Below, piece by piece: positions 17,384 to 26,011 of a DNA stretch of 64,000 bases. Within the stretch, counting starts at the first letter, position 1. Each line of letters begins with the position of its first letter. The stretch is from Saccharopolyspora flava (GTDB lineage Bacteria > Actinomycetota > Actinomycetes > Mycobacteriales > Pseudonocardiaceae). The notes beneath the pieces are model-generated. The model saw only the letters and a program-made list of their open reading frames with translations, did not search any database and had not been told where the DNA came from. Position numbers and translations under genes: made by a program. The stretch is taken from assembly GCF_900116135.1 (NCBI RefSeq), contig NZ_FOZX01000008.1:186001-250000 (forward strand). The letters run 5' to 3'.

Positions 17384-17692
17384 TCACTTGTTGATGCCGG
17401 TGACCTTCACGCGGGTCAGCTTCTGCCGGTGACCCTGGCGCTTCTGGTAGCCGGTCTTGTTCTTGAACTTGTGGATGCGGATCTTGGGGCCCTTGGTCTG
17501 CTCGACCAGCTCGCCGGTCACCGACACCTTGGCCAGCGCGTCGGCGTCGGTCGTGACGTCGGAGCCATCGACGACCAGAACCGCCGGGAGCGCGACCTCG
17601 GAGCCCAGCTCGCCCTCGAGCTTCTCGACCTGGACGACGTCCCCGACAGCCACCTTGTACTGCTTGCCGCCGGTCTTGACGATCGCGTACAT
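17384..17692 (-). CDS. rplU: 50S ribosomal protein L21
   Basis: The 102-residue protein is bL21: [20 protein letters not shown] at the N-terminus and [19 protein letters not shown] near the C-terminus, which binds 23S rRNA. It is first in the rplU-rpmA operon, preceded by a leader of several hundred bases. Confidence 0.98.
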   Translation of the reverse strand: MYAIVKTGGKQYKVAVGDVVQVEKLEGELGSEVALPAVLVVDGSDVTTDADALAKVSVTGELVEQTKGPKIRIHKFKNKTGYQKRQGHRQKLTRVKVTGINK

Positions 17693-18135
17693 GAGTCGGA
17701 AGTCTCCTGCTGCTCGGTTTCGCTAATTCACCAGTGTGCGGCGGACGTCCGCCCCTGCCGCGAAGGCCGGGGCTTCCTACCACGCCGCCGGTGCAGCGTC
17801 TCGGTGGGTTCCTGTCTCAGCAGCGAGGACCGCGCGAGCGACCGCACTCGAAACAGGCGTTTAATCTCTCCGCCCGTCCGGCGGCGAGAAGTTCTCACCC
17901 ATCATACAGACCAGGTTTCCGTCCCCGATCGACCGGGGCCGTGTACCACCAGTGCGGATCCCGCGCTGACGGGCGAGCCGGAACAGCATAAGCGAGCTCA
18001 CCCGGGCCCGGCGAACCGCCCCCGCCGAGGGGCCGCCGGTTGGCGGGTTCCGGCCGGATCCGCCCGTTCCGCCACCGCCATGACCTGCTCTTGCTACCGT
18101 CGGTGGCCGCTCGTGATGATCTAGGGAAACGCTCT
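17693..18135. other. 443-bp divergent region: rplU leader and promoter area
   Basis: No gene is visible. The region separates rplU (leftward) from the polytopic protein at 18136 (rightward). On the minus strand TATGAT at 17906-17901 would make a reasonable -10 box about 210 bases before rplU, but no good -35 partner is seen. Ribosomal protein L21 genes often have long structured leaders; I could not recognise a conserved L21-leader structure here. Confidence 0.3.
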
Positions 18136-19836
18136 GTGACTGACACCGCTACGGAGACCGGCCGTCCGGCCACCGCACCCCCGGCACCGGTCGCCCCGGG
18201 GCCGCTGCGGCGCTTCGGCCCGCCGCTGCTGATGCTGTCGGCGGTCGTCCCGCCGCTGATGATGCTGCGCGAGGTCCTGCGCTACCCGCAGATGCACTTC
18301 TACGACTACTGGTGGGTGCTGCTCGACATCACCGGCCCGGACGGCTCGCTGCGGCCCGAGGCGCTGCTGGGCTTCCGCAACGAGCACCCGTTCGTGCTGC
18401 CGAGCCTGCTGTTCTGGCTCAGCGCCCGGTTCGGCCACGGCCTCAACCAGCCGCTCGGGCTCGTGGTGCTCGCGATGGGCGTGGGCTGCGTGCTGCTGGT
18501 GCGGGCAATGCTGCCGGAGCACCTCGGCGCCTGGCAGCGCGCCGGTCTGGTCGCGGCGTCCTCGACGCTGGTGTTCAACCCGCACGGCATCCACAACTAC
18601 GTGCGCTCGATGAGCGGTGCCTCCTGGATCCTGGCGATGCTGCTGGTGCTGGGCGCGCTGCTGGCGATGCACCGCGAGCACCGGGTGATCGCGGTGGTGC
18701 TGGGCCTGCTGGCCTCGATCAGCTACGGCACCTCGTTCGCGGTGTGGCCGGCGCTGGCGCTGGTGGCCCGGCTGCGCGGCGACCGGCGCAAGTGGATCGC
18801 GACGCCGCTGGTGGTCGGGGTCGTCGTGGTGGCGGCCTGGCTGGTGCTGCGCGGCCCGCAGGGCGGCGGCGGGAGCTCGCCGACCGACGATCCGGCGCAG
18901 GCGATGCTGGCCGGGCTGAGCATGCTCGGCATGGTGTGGACCGGCACCGAGCCCGCGATCGCGCTGCTGGCCGGGGTCGCCGGGATCGGCGTGCTGGTGC
19001 TGCACGCCCAGCAGAGCGAGGCCGAGCGCCGGGTCGCCGCGCCCTGGTGGGGGCTGGCGCTGTACGCGCTGGGCTGCGCGGTGATGATCTCCGGCTCGCG
19101 CGCGGCCTTCGGCGAGACCGCCGGGCTGCAGAGCCGCTACAACAGCATGACAGCGGCGCTGTGGATCGCGGTGCTGGTGATCGTCGTGGCCTGGGCCCGG
19201 TGGCCGCGGTTCCGGGCGGTCGCGGTCGGCGGCACGGTGCTGGCCACGGTCGCGCTCGGGGCGCCGATGGCGCAGAGCGTGCGGGCCGACGCGCCCAACC
19301 AGCAGCTGCTGGCGGTGGCCGCGCGGATCGGGCACCCCGACGCCTTCACCGACCGCTTCCCCTCGCCCGAGCAGCTGCTGCCGCGGCTGCGGGCGCTCGG
19401 GCACTACCCGTTCTCCCCCGAGTTCTCGCTGGGCTGCCCGGACGGGCTCACCGTCGGGGACCGGGTCAGCACCGCCGACTGGCGCACGCCCAGCGTCGAC
19501 TCGCTGCGCGAACCCCGGCCGGACGGGCGCGACGTGGTGCTCAACGTCGAGACCGACCAGGTCCAGGGCGGGGCGCGGATGCTCAAGGGCTGGGCGATCT
19601 CCGGCATCGAACGCGCGCGCTGCGCGGCCGTGCTCGACCAGTCCGGCACCGTCGTCGGCGGCGGTGTCGTCGACATCCCGCGCTCCGACGCCGAGGCCGT
19701 CACGCCGGGCATCGAGAGCGGGCTCGGCTTCCAGGCCGTCGCACCCGCCCGGCCGGGCCCGCTGCGGGTGGCCTTCCAGTTCCCCGACGGCTGGTGGATC
19801 CGGCCGCTCACCGAGAAACCGCAGGTGGCGCGATGA
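18136..19836 (+). CDS. polytopic membrane protein, probable GT-C-like glycosyltransferase
   Basis: The 566-residue protein has about ten hydrophobic segments between residues 27 and 400, then a soluble C-terminal domain (LKGWAISGIERARCAAVLD ... FQFPDGWWIRPL). The first extracytoplasmic loop holds acidic/aromatic residues (MHFYDYWWVLLDITGPD), as GT-C enzymes do, but no family signature is certain. Its stop overlaps the GT2 gene start as ATGA. A GT2 making a polyprenyl-phosphate sugar paired with a polytopic protein suggests a GtrB/GtrC-style arrangement that adds sugars to cell-wall polymers outside the membrane. The GTG at 18136 follows TAGGGAAA. The specific role is inferred from context. 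Confidence 0.65.
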   Translation: MTDTATETGRPATAPPAPVAPGPLRRFGPPLLMLSAVVPPLMMLREVLRYPQMHFYDYWWVLLDITGPDGSLRPEALLGFRNEHPFVLPSLLFWLSARFGHGLNQPLGLVVLAMGVGCVLLVRAMLPEHLGAWQRAGLVAASSTLVFNPHGIHNYVRSMSGASWILAMLLVLGALLAMHREHRVIAVVLGLLASISYGTSFAVWPALALVARLRGDRRKWIATPLVVGVVVVAAWLVLRGPQGGGGSSPTDDPAQAMLAGLSMLGMVWTGTEPAIALLAGVAGIGVLVLHAQQSEAERRVAAPWWGLALYALGCAVMISGSRAAFGETAGLQSRYNSMTAALWIAVLVIVVAWARWPRFRAVAVGGTVLATVALGAPMAQSVRADAPNQQLLAVAARIGHPDAFTDRFPSPEQLLPRLRALGHYPFSPEFSLGCPDGLTVGDRVSTADWRTPSVDSLREPRPDGRDVVLNVETDQVQGGARMLKGWAISGIERARCAAVLDQSGTVVGGGVVDIPRSDAEAVTPGIESGLGFQAVAPARPGPLRVAFQFPDGWWIRPLTEKPQVAR

Positions 19837-20795
19837 GTGTCCCGGAAGTCTCGCTGCTGGCCCCGGCCAAGAACGAGCGCGACAGCCTCCCGCAGCTGTT
19901 CGCCGAGGTGCGGGAGGCGATGGCCGCCCAGCACCGCGAGTGGGAACTGGTGATCGTCGACGACGGCAGCACCGACGACAGCTGGCGGATCATCACCGAG
20001 CAGGCCGCGCAGGACCCCCGCATCCGCGGGATCCGGCTGCGCCGCAACTTCGGCAAGGCCGCGGCGCTGGCCGCCGGGGTCGCCGAGCTGCGCGGCGAGC
20101 TGATGGTCACCCTCGACGCCGACCTGCAGGACGACCCCGCCGAGATCCCCCGGCTGCTGGCCGAGCTCGACGACGGCGCCGACCTGGTCAGCGGGCACAA
20201 GGCCGAGCGCAAGGACCCGCTGGGCAAGCGGCTGCCGTCGAAGGTGTTCAACTGGGTCACCGGCCTGATCACCGGGCTGCGGCTGTCGGACCACAACTGC
20301 GGGCTCAAGGCCGCGCGCACCGAGGTCTACCGGCGGGTTCCGCTCTACGGCGAGCTGCACCGCTACATCCCGGCGCTGGCGCACCAGCTCGGCTACCGGG
20401 TCGTGGAGCGGACCGTGAACCACCGGCCCCGGCGGCACGGGGTGTCGAAGTACGGGCTGGAGCGCTACGCGCGCGGCGCGCTGGACCTGCTGACGGTGAT
20501 GGCGCTGACCCGCTACGGGCGTCGTCCGGCGCACCTGTTCGGCGGACTCGGGATGATCGCGGGCACCCTCGGGACCGCTGTGCTGCTCTACCTCACCGGG
20601 GTCTGGTTGTTCACCCCGGAATCGATCGGAACCCGTCCACTTCTCACCTTGGGGATTCTGCTCGAGATCTTCGGTGTCCAGATGATCTCGCTGGGTCTTC
20701 TGGCCGAACTCGTGCTGCACCGGACGGGGCGCGAACACGACGTGACGGTGCTGGTCACCGAGCAAACCGGAATTTCCGAACACCACGCTTCGTGA
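19833..20795 (+). CDS. GT2 family glycosyltransferase (GtrB/DPM1-like)
   Basis: The 320-residue protein has a GT-A domain with VIVDDGSTDDS (DDGS at 43-46) and LDADLQDDP (D95, D97), then two C-terminal membrane segments (LFGGLGMIAGTLGTAVLLYL and LLTLGILLEIFGVQMISLGL). This is the polyprenyl-phosphate hexosyltransferase layout, also called GtrB or dolichol-phosphate-mannose-synthase-like. It likely charges a polyprenyl phosphate with a sugar for use by the polytopic protein encoded just upstream, with which it is translationally coupled. The sugar is not predictable. Confidence 0.9.
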   Translation: MSVPEVSLLAPAKNERDSLPQLFAEVREAMAAQHREWELVIVDDGSTDDSWRIITEQAAQDPRIRGIRLRRNFGKAAALAAGVAELRGELMVTLDADLQDDPAEIPRLLAELDDGADLVSGHKAERKDPLGKRLPSKVFNWVTGLITGLRLSDHNCGLKAARTEVYRRVPLYGELHRYIPALAHQLGYRVVERTVNHRPRRHGVSKYGLERYARGALDLLTVMALTRYGRRPAHLFGGLGMIAGTLGTAVLLYLTGVWLFTPESIGTRPLLTLGILLEIFGVQMISLGLLAELVLHRTGREHDVTVLVTEQTGISEHHAS

Positions 20796-20927
20796 CCAAA
20801 TATTTCAAATGGGAACACAGCGCGGTAACGAGAAACCGACAAGGCCTTTGCCCATTACCTGACGCATTTGCGAAATAGTGCGGGGGGCGGCAGAACACAC
20901 CCCGTCATCGCCCGTAGGGTCTCCCCC

Positions 20928-23900
20928 GTGCAGCAAGAGTCGGCGAAGAAATTGCGGCTGCTCGCCACGCTCCTGGGACTGGTCGGAACCGTCTTGGCGC
21001 TCCTGGTTCCGTTCCTCCCCGTCAACCACAAGGTGGGGACGTTGCGGTGGCCGACAGCAGAAGGAACCAGAGCGGTTTCCGCCCCGCTGGTGACCTACGA
21101 GCCCGTGTGGCTGGACGCGAAGGTCCCGTGCGCCTCGGCGCGAAGCCTGGACGCGCGGACCGAAGGGCCGGGGTTGCTGCTGAGCACCAACTCGCCCGAC
21201 TCGGACTCCGGTCAGCTCACCGGCCTGGTCATGCAGGTCGACAACGGCCAGGCCCTGCTCTACAACAAGGGCCAGCAGATCGGCACCACCCCGCTGCCCG
21301 CCGGTGACTGCACCCTGAAGGTGCGCTCCGACGGCGGCGCCACCACCGCCACGGTCGGCGAGGAGCGGTGGGTCAACCAGACCGGCGACCAGCGCCCGCA
21401 GCTGACCGGGATCTACTCGGCGCTCGACGACAAGCGCGACGACGTGCGCGGGCTGGACTTCCAGGCGCGCGTGGACAACCGGTTCAGCTCCTGGGCGACC
21501 CCGCTCAAGACCACGGTCATCGTGCTCACCCTGGCCTCGTTCATCGGCTCGGTGCTGTGCCTGCGACGGCTGGACGCGCTGGCGGGCAGGCGCGCGCCGC
21601 GGCTGGCCCCGCGACGCTGGTGGCGGCCCACGCTGCGGGACGTCTCGGTGTTCGCCGCGCTGGGCATCTGGTGGCTGATCGGGGCGATGACCTCCGACGA
21701 CGGCTACGTGCTGAGCATGGTGCGCTCCGAGCAGAGCGCCGGGTACGTCACCAACTACTACCGCTGGTTCGCCAACCCGGAATCGCCGTTCGGCTGGTTC
21801 TACGAGGTCTACTCGCTGTGGGTGCGGGTGTCGACGGCGACGCCGTGGGTGCGGCTGCCCGCGCTGCTGATGGGCATCATCAGCTGGCTGCTGATCTCCC
21901 GCGAGGTGCTGCCGCGACTCGGTCAGCAGGTGCGGCGCTCCAACGCCGCCGGCTGGGCCGCCGCCGCGGTGTTCCTGGCCTTCTGGCTGCCCTACAACAA
22001 CGGTCTGCGCGCCGAGCCGGTCGTGGTGCTGTTCTCGCTGCTGGCGCTGTGCGCCGTCGAGCGGGCCGTGGCCACCGAGCGGCTCACGCCCGCCGCGCTG
22101 GGCCTGGTCGCCGCCGCGCTGTCGGTGGGCGTCAACCCGCACGGCCTGATCGCCGTGCTCCCCTACGTCGCCGGGTTCAAGCCGCTGTACCGGATGGTGC
22201 GCAAGCGCGCCGGGGAGTTCGGCTGGCTGCCCGTGCTGGCGCCGATCTCGGCGTCCGGGTTCGTGATGCTGACGCTGGTCTTCTACGACCAGACGTGGCA
22301 GTCGGTGATGGACGCGATGGAGCTCAAGACGACCTTCGGCCCCAACGGCCACTGGTACGAGGAGCTCAGCCGCTACCTGCTGCTGTTCAGCGAGAGCCCC
22401 GACGGGTCGCTGAGCCGCCGCTTCCCGGTGCTGCTGGTGATCCTGTGCGTGGCGACCTGCGCAGTGGTGCTGCTGCGGCGCGGACGGATCCGCGGTGCGG
22501 CGCTCGGCCCGAGCCGGCGCCTGCTGGCGGTGGCCGCGCTGTCGTTCGCGGTGCTGGCGCTGACGCCGACCAAGCACACCCACCACTTCGGCATCTTCGC
22601 CGCGGTCGGCGGGGCGCTGGCCGCGCTGACGGCGCTGGCCACCAGCTCCACGGTGCTGCGCTCGCGGCGCAACCGGATGGCGTTCGTGACCGGCCTGCTG
22701 GTGATCCTGGCCTTCGCGGCCACCGGCCCGAACGCCTGGTGGTACGTGTCCGGCTGGGGCATCCCGTGGTTCGACAAGCCGCCGTCGATCAAGGGCTACA
22801 AGGCCAGCACGATGATCCTCGGCCTGGCGTTCGTCACCGCCGTCATCGCGGTGATCGAGCACCTGCGCATCGACGAGAACAACCCGAAGATCGTCGACGA
22901 GAGCTGGGAGAGCAAGGAGAAGCGCAACCTGGCGCTGCGCTGGGGCACCGCGCCGCTGTCGGTGCTGTGCGCCCTGCTGGTGCTCGGCGAGCTCGCCGCG
23001 TTCGGCAAGGGCATCGTCGAGCAGGGGTCGAGCTACACGCTGGGCACCGACAACATCAAGCAGCTCACCCAGCACAGCTGCGGCCTGTCCGACTCGGTCG
23101 GCGTGGAGACCAACCCGCGCGAGGGCGTGCTCAAGGCCTCCGCGCAGCAGCCGACGGTGGCGGCTCCCGACGTGAAGGCGCCGCAGCGGCTGGCCAACCA
23201 GGAGAACGCCGAGCAGTACCTGCAGCCCAAGCAGGTCGGCTTCAGCGACCCGGGCGTGCCGCCGACCGACGAGTCCTCGCCGGAGGCGCCGAACTGGCGT
23301 CCGCCGAACCAGTTCGGCGGGCCGGAGGCTCCGGTGTGGGGCAGCTACGACGAGGCCGGGCAGTCCACCGGTGAGCTGCGCACTCCCTGGTACGACATCC
23401 CGGAGGAGGCCAAGGCGGGCAAGCTCCCGGTGGCGATCAGCATCGCCGGTGCGGAGACCGGCGCCAACCAGGTCTACTTCGAGCTGGGCAAGGACACCCC
23501 GCGGGGCTTCGAGATCACCCACCGCTACCCGGTCCAGCAGGGTCCGCCGCCGGGGTGGCGCGACCACCGCTACGTGCTCGGACCGGAGGGCAAGGACGCC
23601 ACGAAGCTGCGGATGGTGCTGGTCGACCAGTCGCTGGGCCAGTCCGGCTGGCTGGCGGTGTCGGCGCCGCGCGTGCCGAAGCTGACGCAGCTGACGCAGT
23701 TCGTCGGCAACGACCCGACGTTCGTGGAGTGGCCGGCCGGTCTGGTGCACCCGTGCCTGAAGATCTCGGGGCTGTACAACGGCATCGCCGAGATGCCGAA
23801 GTTCCGGGTGAGCGCCGGTGAGCTGGTCCGCGACGTCGGTGCCGGCTGGTCGTCGCCGGACGCCGGTGGGTCGTTCGGCTGGATGACGGTCGCCGCGAGC

Positions 23901-24140
23901 GTCCGCAACCTGCCGACGTACCTGAACAACGACCCGCAGAAGGACTGGGGCTCGCTGTACCAGGTGCACCCCTACACGCCGGAGGCCCTGCCGGCCTCGG
24001 CGGCGCTGGAGCTGCACACGGAGACCCACTCGGGCCTCTGGTCCCCCGGCCCCCTCACCCAGGGCTTGCAGCTGCCGGGAGACATGCCCAGCTCCGACGA
24101 CCGCACGGACATCCCCAACTTCAGCAGCGACCAGAACTGA
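20928..24140 (+). CDS. EmbA/B/C-type arabinosyltransferase
   Basis: The 1070-residue protein fits the Emb arabinosyltransferases, which add arabinofuranose from decaprenyl-phosphoryl arabinose to arabinogalactan or lipoarabinomannan. It has an N-terminal membrane segment, an extracytoplasmic jelly-roll-like domain, the GT-C catalytic motif MTSDDGYVLSM (D257-D258), a large multi-pass region, and a C-terminal carbohydrate-binding domain (from about residue 700). TNYYRWFANPESPFGWFYE beside the acidic pair is also typical of Emb. The GTG at 20928 is the best start; an upstream TTG at 20868 has no ribosome site. One Emb protein rather than a trio fits a non-mycolate actinomycete with arabinogalactan. 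It follows the GT2 gene by 132 bases. Confidence 0.92.
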   Translation: MQQESAKKLRLLATLLGLVGTVLALLVPFLPVNHKVGTLRWPTAEGTRAVSAPLVTYEPVWLDAKVPCASARSLDARTEGPGLLLSTNSPDSDSGQLTGLVMQVDNGQALLYNKGQQIGTTPLPAGDCTLKVRSDGGATTATVGEERWVNQTGDQRPQLTGIYSALDDKRDDVRGLDFQARVDNRFSSWATPLKTTVIVLTLASFIGSVLCLRRLDALAGRRAPRLAPRRWWRPTLRDVSVFAALGIWWLIGAMTSDDGYVLSMVRSEQSAGYVTNYYRWFANPESPFGWFYEVYSLWVRVSTATPWVRLPALLMGIISWLLISREVLPRLGQQVRRSNAAGWAAAAVFLAFWLPYNNGLRAEPVVVLFSLLALCAVERAVATERLTPAALGLVAAALSVGVNPHGLIAVLPYVAGFKPLYRMVRKRAGEFGWLPVLAPISASGFVMLTLVFYDQTWQSVMDAMELKTTFGPNGHWYEELSRYLLLFSESPDGSLSRRFPVLLVILCVATCAVVLLRRGRIRGAALGPSRRLLAVAALSFAVLALTPTKHTHHFGIFAAVGGALAALTALATSSTVLRSRRNRMAFVTGLLVILAFAATGPNAWWYVSGWGIPWFDKPPSIKGYKASTMILGLAFVTAVIAVIEHLRIDENNPKIVDESWESKEKRNLALRWGTAPLSVLCALLVLGELAAFGKGIVEQGSSYTLGTDNIKQLTQHSCGLSDSVGVETNPREGVLKASAQQPTVAAPDVKAPQRLANQENAEQYLQPKQVGFSDPGVPPTDESSPEAPNWRPPNQFGGPEAPVWGSYDEAGQSTGELRTPWYDIPEEAKAGKLPVAISIAGAETGANQVYFELGKDTPRGFEITHRYPVQQGPPPGWRDHRYVLGPEGKDATKLRMVLVDQSLGQSGWLAVSAPRVPKLTQLTQFVGNDPTFVEWPAGLVHPCLKISGLYNGIAEMPKFRVSAGELVRDVGAGWSSPDAGGSFGWMTVAASVRNLPTYLNNDPQKDWGSLYQVHPYTPEALPASAALELHTETHSGLWSPGPLTQGLQLPGDMPSSDDRTDIPNFSSDQN

Positions 24141-24155
24141 CCCGTCCCCTTCGCT

Positions 24156-24186
24156 GAGGCCCCGGTCCCGCCCGGACCGGGGCCTC
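24156..24186 (+). terminator. arabinosyltransferase terminator
   Basis: GAGGCCCCGGTCC at 24156-24168 pairs perfectly with GGACCGGGGCCTC at 24174-24186 across a 5-base loop. The hairpin is 16 bases past the stop. The following bases are not a strong T-tract. Confidence 0.65.
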
Positions 24187-24208
24187 ACGTGTGTCCGCGC
24201 TCAGCACT

Positions 24209-24278
24209 GGACAGTTTTAGCCATAGTTGTCCGGGCAAAACGGACATTGATCATGGGTGATTATGGCTAAAACTGTCA
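24209..24278 (+). repeat. REP/MITE-like element, copy A
   Basis: About 70 bases bounded by GGACAGTTTTAGCCATA and TATGGCTAAAACTGTC. The interior carries GTCCG/CGGAC complementary bases and TGATCATGGGTGAT. It is shared with copies at 37541-37612, 54379-54448 and 54655-54726. It lies after the arabinosyltransferase terminator and before the AraC gene. No open frame or transposase is inside. Confidence 0.8.
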
Positions 24279-24319
24279 CCTGGTGACGACCGCGCCCTCC
24301 GCGACCGGGAAACCGCGTC

Positions 24320-25057
24320 GTGGTGGTGACACATACTTCGCGGGTGGGGTACTGGGAGTCGGGGGTGGACGCGGAGCTCCGGGGATTCGTGTCGTGCGCG
24401 TGGGGGCACGGCGGTGAGCCCGTCGGAGGTTCGCAGCTCGTCGTGCCCGATGGGTGCGTGGATGTGATCTGGCGGCCCGGCGGGATCGAGGTCGTGGGAC
24501 CGGACACCGGGGCGTGGGTCTCGGGGATCGCGGCCGGGAGTTCGTTGTTCGGGATTCGGGCTCGGCCCGGGATGGCCGGGTTGCTGCTCGGGGTTCCCGC
24601 CGGGGAGGTGCGGGATCAGCGGGTCGATGCCGCGGATCTGTGGGGCGCTCGGGCCCGGGTGCTCGCCGAAGCGATCGACGAGCGGCCCGAGATGGCGCCG
24701 GTGCTGCTGGCGGACTTCGCTCGGCGACGACTCGCCGAGTGGGCGCCCGACCCGGTCGTGACCGCCGCCGTGGCCGCGCTGGACGACCCGCGCCCGCCGT
24801 CGGTGGCCGGGCTCGCCGACCGCGTCGGGGTCTCCGAGCGGCAGCTGCGCCGCCGGATCGGCGACGCCGTCGGCTACGGCCCCCGGACCCTGGTGAGCGT
24901 GCTGCGCTTCCAGCGGGCCGTGCGCGGCGCCGGGACGCGCCCGCTCGCCGACCTCGCCCAGGACTGCGGCTACGCCGATCAAGCCCACCTGACCAGGGAG
25001 TTCCGCAGGCTCTCCGGCACGACGCCGAAGCGCTTCCCCGGTCAGGCCTCGTCGTAG
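24320..25057 (+). CDS. AraC family transcriptional regulator
   Basis: The 245-residue protein has a small N-terminal sensor-type domain (VVPDGCVDVIWRPGG, as in AraC regulators of the DUF6597 kind) and a C-terminal double helix-turn-helix: VAGLADRVGVSERQLRRRIG and then LADLAQDCGYADQAHLTREF with the closing RLSGTTPKRF. Target and ligand are unknown. It is monocistronic, starts at GTG 24320 and converges on the toroid-protein gene with a 16-base overlap. Confidence 0.9.
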   Translation: MVVTHTSRVGYWESGVDAELRGFVSCAWGHGGEPVGGSQLVVPDGCVDVIWRPGGIEVVGPDTGAWVSGIAAGSSLFGIRARPGMAGLLLGVPAGEVRDQRVDAADLWGARARVLAEAIDERPEMAPVLLADFARRRLAEWAPDPVVTAAVAALDDPRPPSVAGLADRVGVSERQLRRRIGDAVGYGPRTLVSVLRFQRAVRGAGTRPLADLAQDCGYADQAHLTREFRRLSGTTPKRFPGQASS

Positions 25058-25947
25058 GCCCGCAGCACCCGCATCGCGTCGAGCGTGACCCGGGGCCTGC
25101 CCTCCAGGGCGGTGCCCGGCGACCACTCCAGCCAGTGGATCGGCCAGCCACCGTCCTCGCCCTGCTGCGCCGCCAGGTGGTCCAGGCCCCGCTCGATCTC
25201 GGCGTCGTCGAACCAGTCCCGCGCCAGGCTCCCCGGGTTCGCCGCGTAGTCGCAGGTCAGCGGCACCTCTCCGGAGGCGTAGCCGGGTGCGGTCCGCGCC
25301 CGCTCGGGGTGGTCGGGATCGAGCAGCACGTACCCGGCCTCGCGGATGAGCCCGCCGAGGCGCTCGGCGGCGGCGCGGGCGCGGTCTCGGTCCGGAACGT
25401 GGTCGAGGAAGGCGAGCGCGGCGATCGCCTCGTACGGGTGGGTCTCGGTGAGCGCGTCGACGCGCGTCCAGCAGAACTCCGTGGCCCCGGCCAGCCACGG
25501 GTGCGCGACCCCGTTGCGGTGCAGCACCCCGGCCAGCAGCGCCGTGGTCAGCAGCGCGCCCTCGGGCTCCTCGGCGATCGGGATCCACGGCGCGTGCGGG
25601 TAGTCCCCCAGCCGCAGGTCACCGCCGGGCACGCCGCCGTCGGGCCGGGTGATGGTGGTGAGGTGGTCGCAGATCGCCGGCGCGGCCTCGGCGCACTGGC
25701 CGATCTCGTCGAGGATCGTCAGCGCCGTCCAGGTCTGCAGCGGCTGGCTGATGGGACCGCGCGCGTCCGGCTCCAGCCCGTAGCCGAAGCCGCCGTCGGC
25801 GCAGCGGTAGGCCTCCAGCGCGGTGCGCACCGGCTCGGCCGGTCCCCCGGCGTGGAGGTGTTCGAAGCGGCGCTGCTCCAGCACGCGCGCCGTCAACCAG
25901 ATGAAGCGCTCGGCGGCCGCCAGGCGCTGCGGGGTGAGACGAGTCAT
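25042..25947 (-). CDS. terpenoid-cyclase/prenyltransferase-like alpha-toroid protein
   Basis: The 301-residue protein shows short repeats of the squalene-cyclase/protein-prenyltransferase toroid: RCADGGFGYGLEPD near residue 48, RPDGGVPGG near 101, and QGEDGGWPIHW near 270. Such QW-like repeats line an alpha/alpha barrel. It lacks an obvious class II DxDD motif, so terpene cyclase activity is doubtful, and the family is usually annotated as hypothetical. It is single, with a strong hairpin upstream belonging to rne, and overlaps the AraC gene tail to tail. Confidence 0.7.
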   Translation of the reverse strand: MTRLTPQRLAAAERFIWLTARVLEQRRFEHLHAGGPAEPVRTALEAYRCADGGFGYGLEPDARGPISQPLQTWTALTILDEIGQCAEAAPAICDHLTTITRPDGGVPGGDLRLGDYPHAPWIPIAEEPEGALLTTALLAGVLHRNGVAHPWLAGATEFCWTRVDALTETHPYEAIAALAFLDHVPDRDRARAAAERLGGLIREAGYVLLDPDHPERARTAPGYASGEVPLTCDYAANPGSLARDWFDDAEIERGLDHLAAQQGEDGGWPIHWLEWSPGTALEGRPRVTLDAMRVLRAYDEA

Positions 25948-25961
25948 GCCCCGACGCTAAA

Positions 25962-26003
25962 GCGAGATGGCCGACCCGTTCTTGAACGGATCGGCCATCT
26001 CGC
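25962..26003 (-). terminator. rne terminator
   Basis: GCGAGATGGCCGA at 25962-25974 pairs perfectly with TCGGCCATCTCGC at 25991-26003. An inner CCGTTC/GAACGG stem extends it after one mismatch, leaving a 2-base loop. The long hairpin sits eight bases past the rne stop. The downstream bases read CTTTAGCG, a weak T-tract. Confidence 0.7.
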
Positions 26004-26011
26004 GGATCAGA

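Noticed and set aside
20805..24188. A 1127-codon open frame on the minus strand opposite the arabinosyltransferase gene
   Set aside because: Its product is low-complexity Arg/Gly/Gln/Leu/His text with no domain. Long antisense frames are expected opposite G/C-ending codons; the plus-strand reading is a clear Emb protein.
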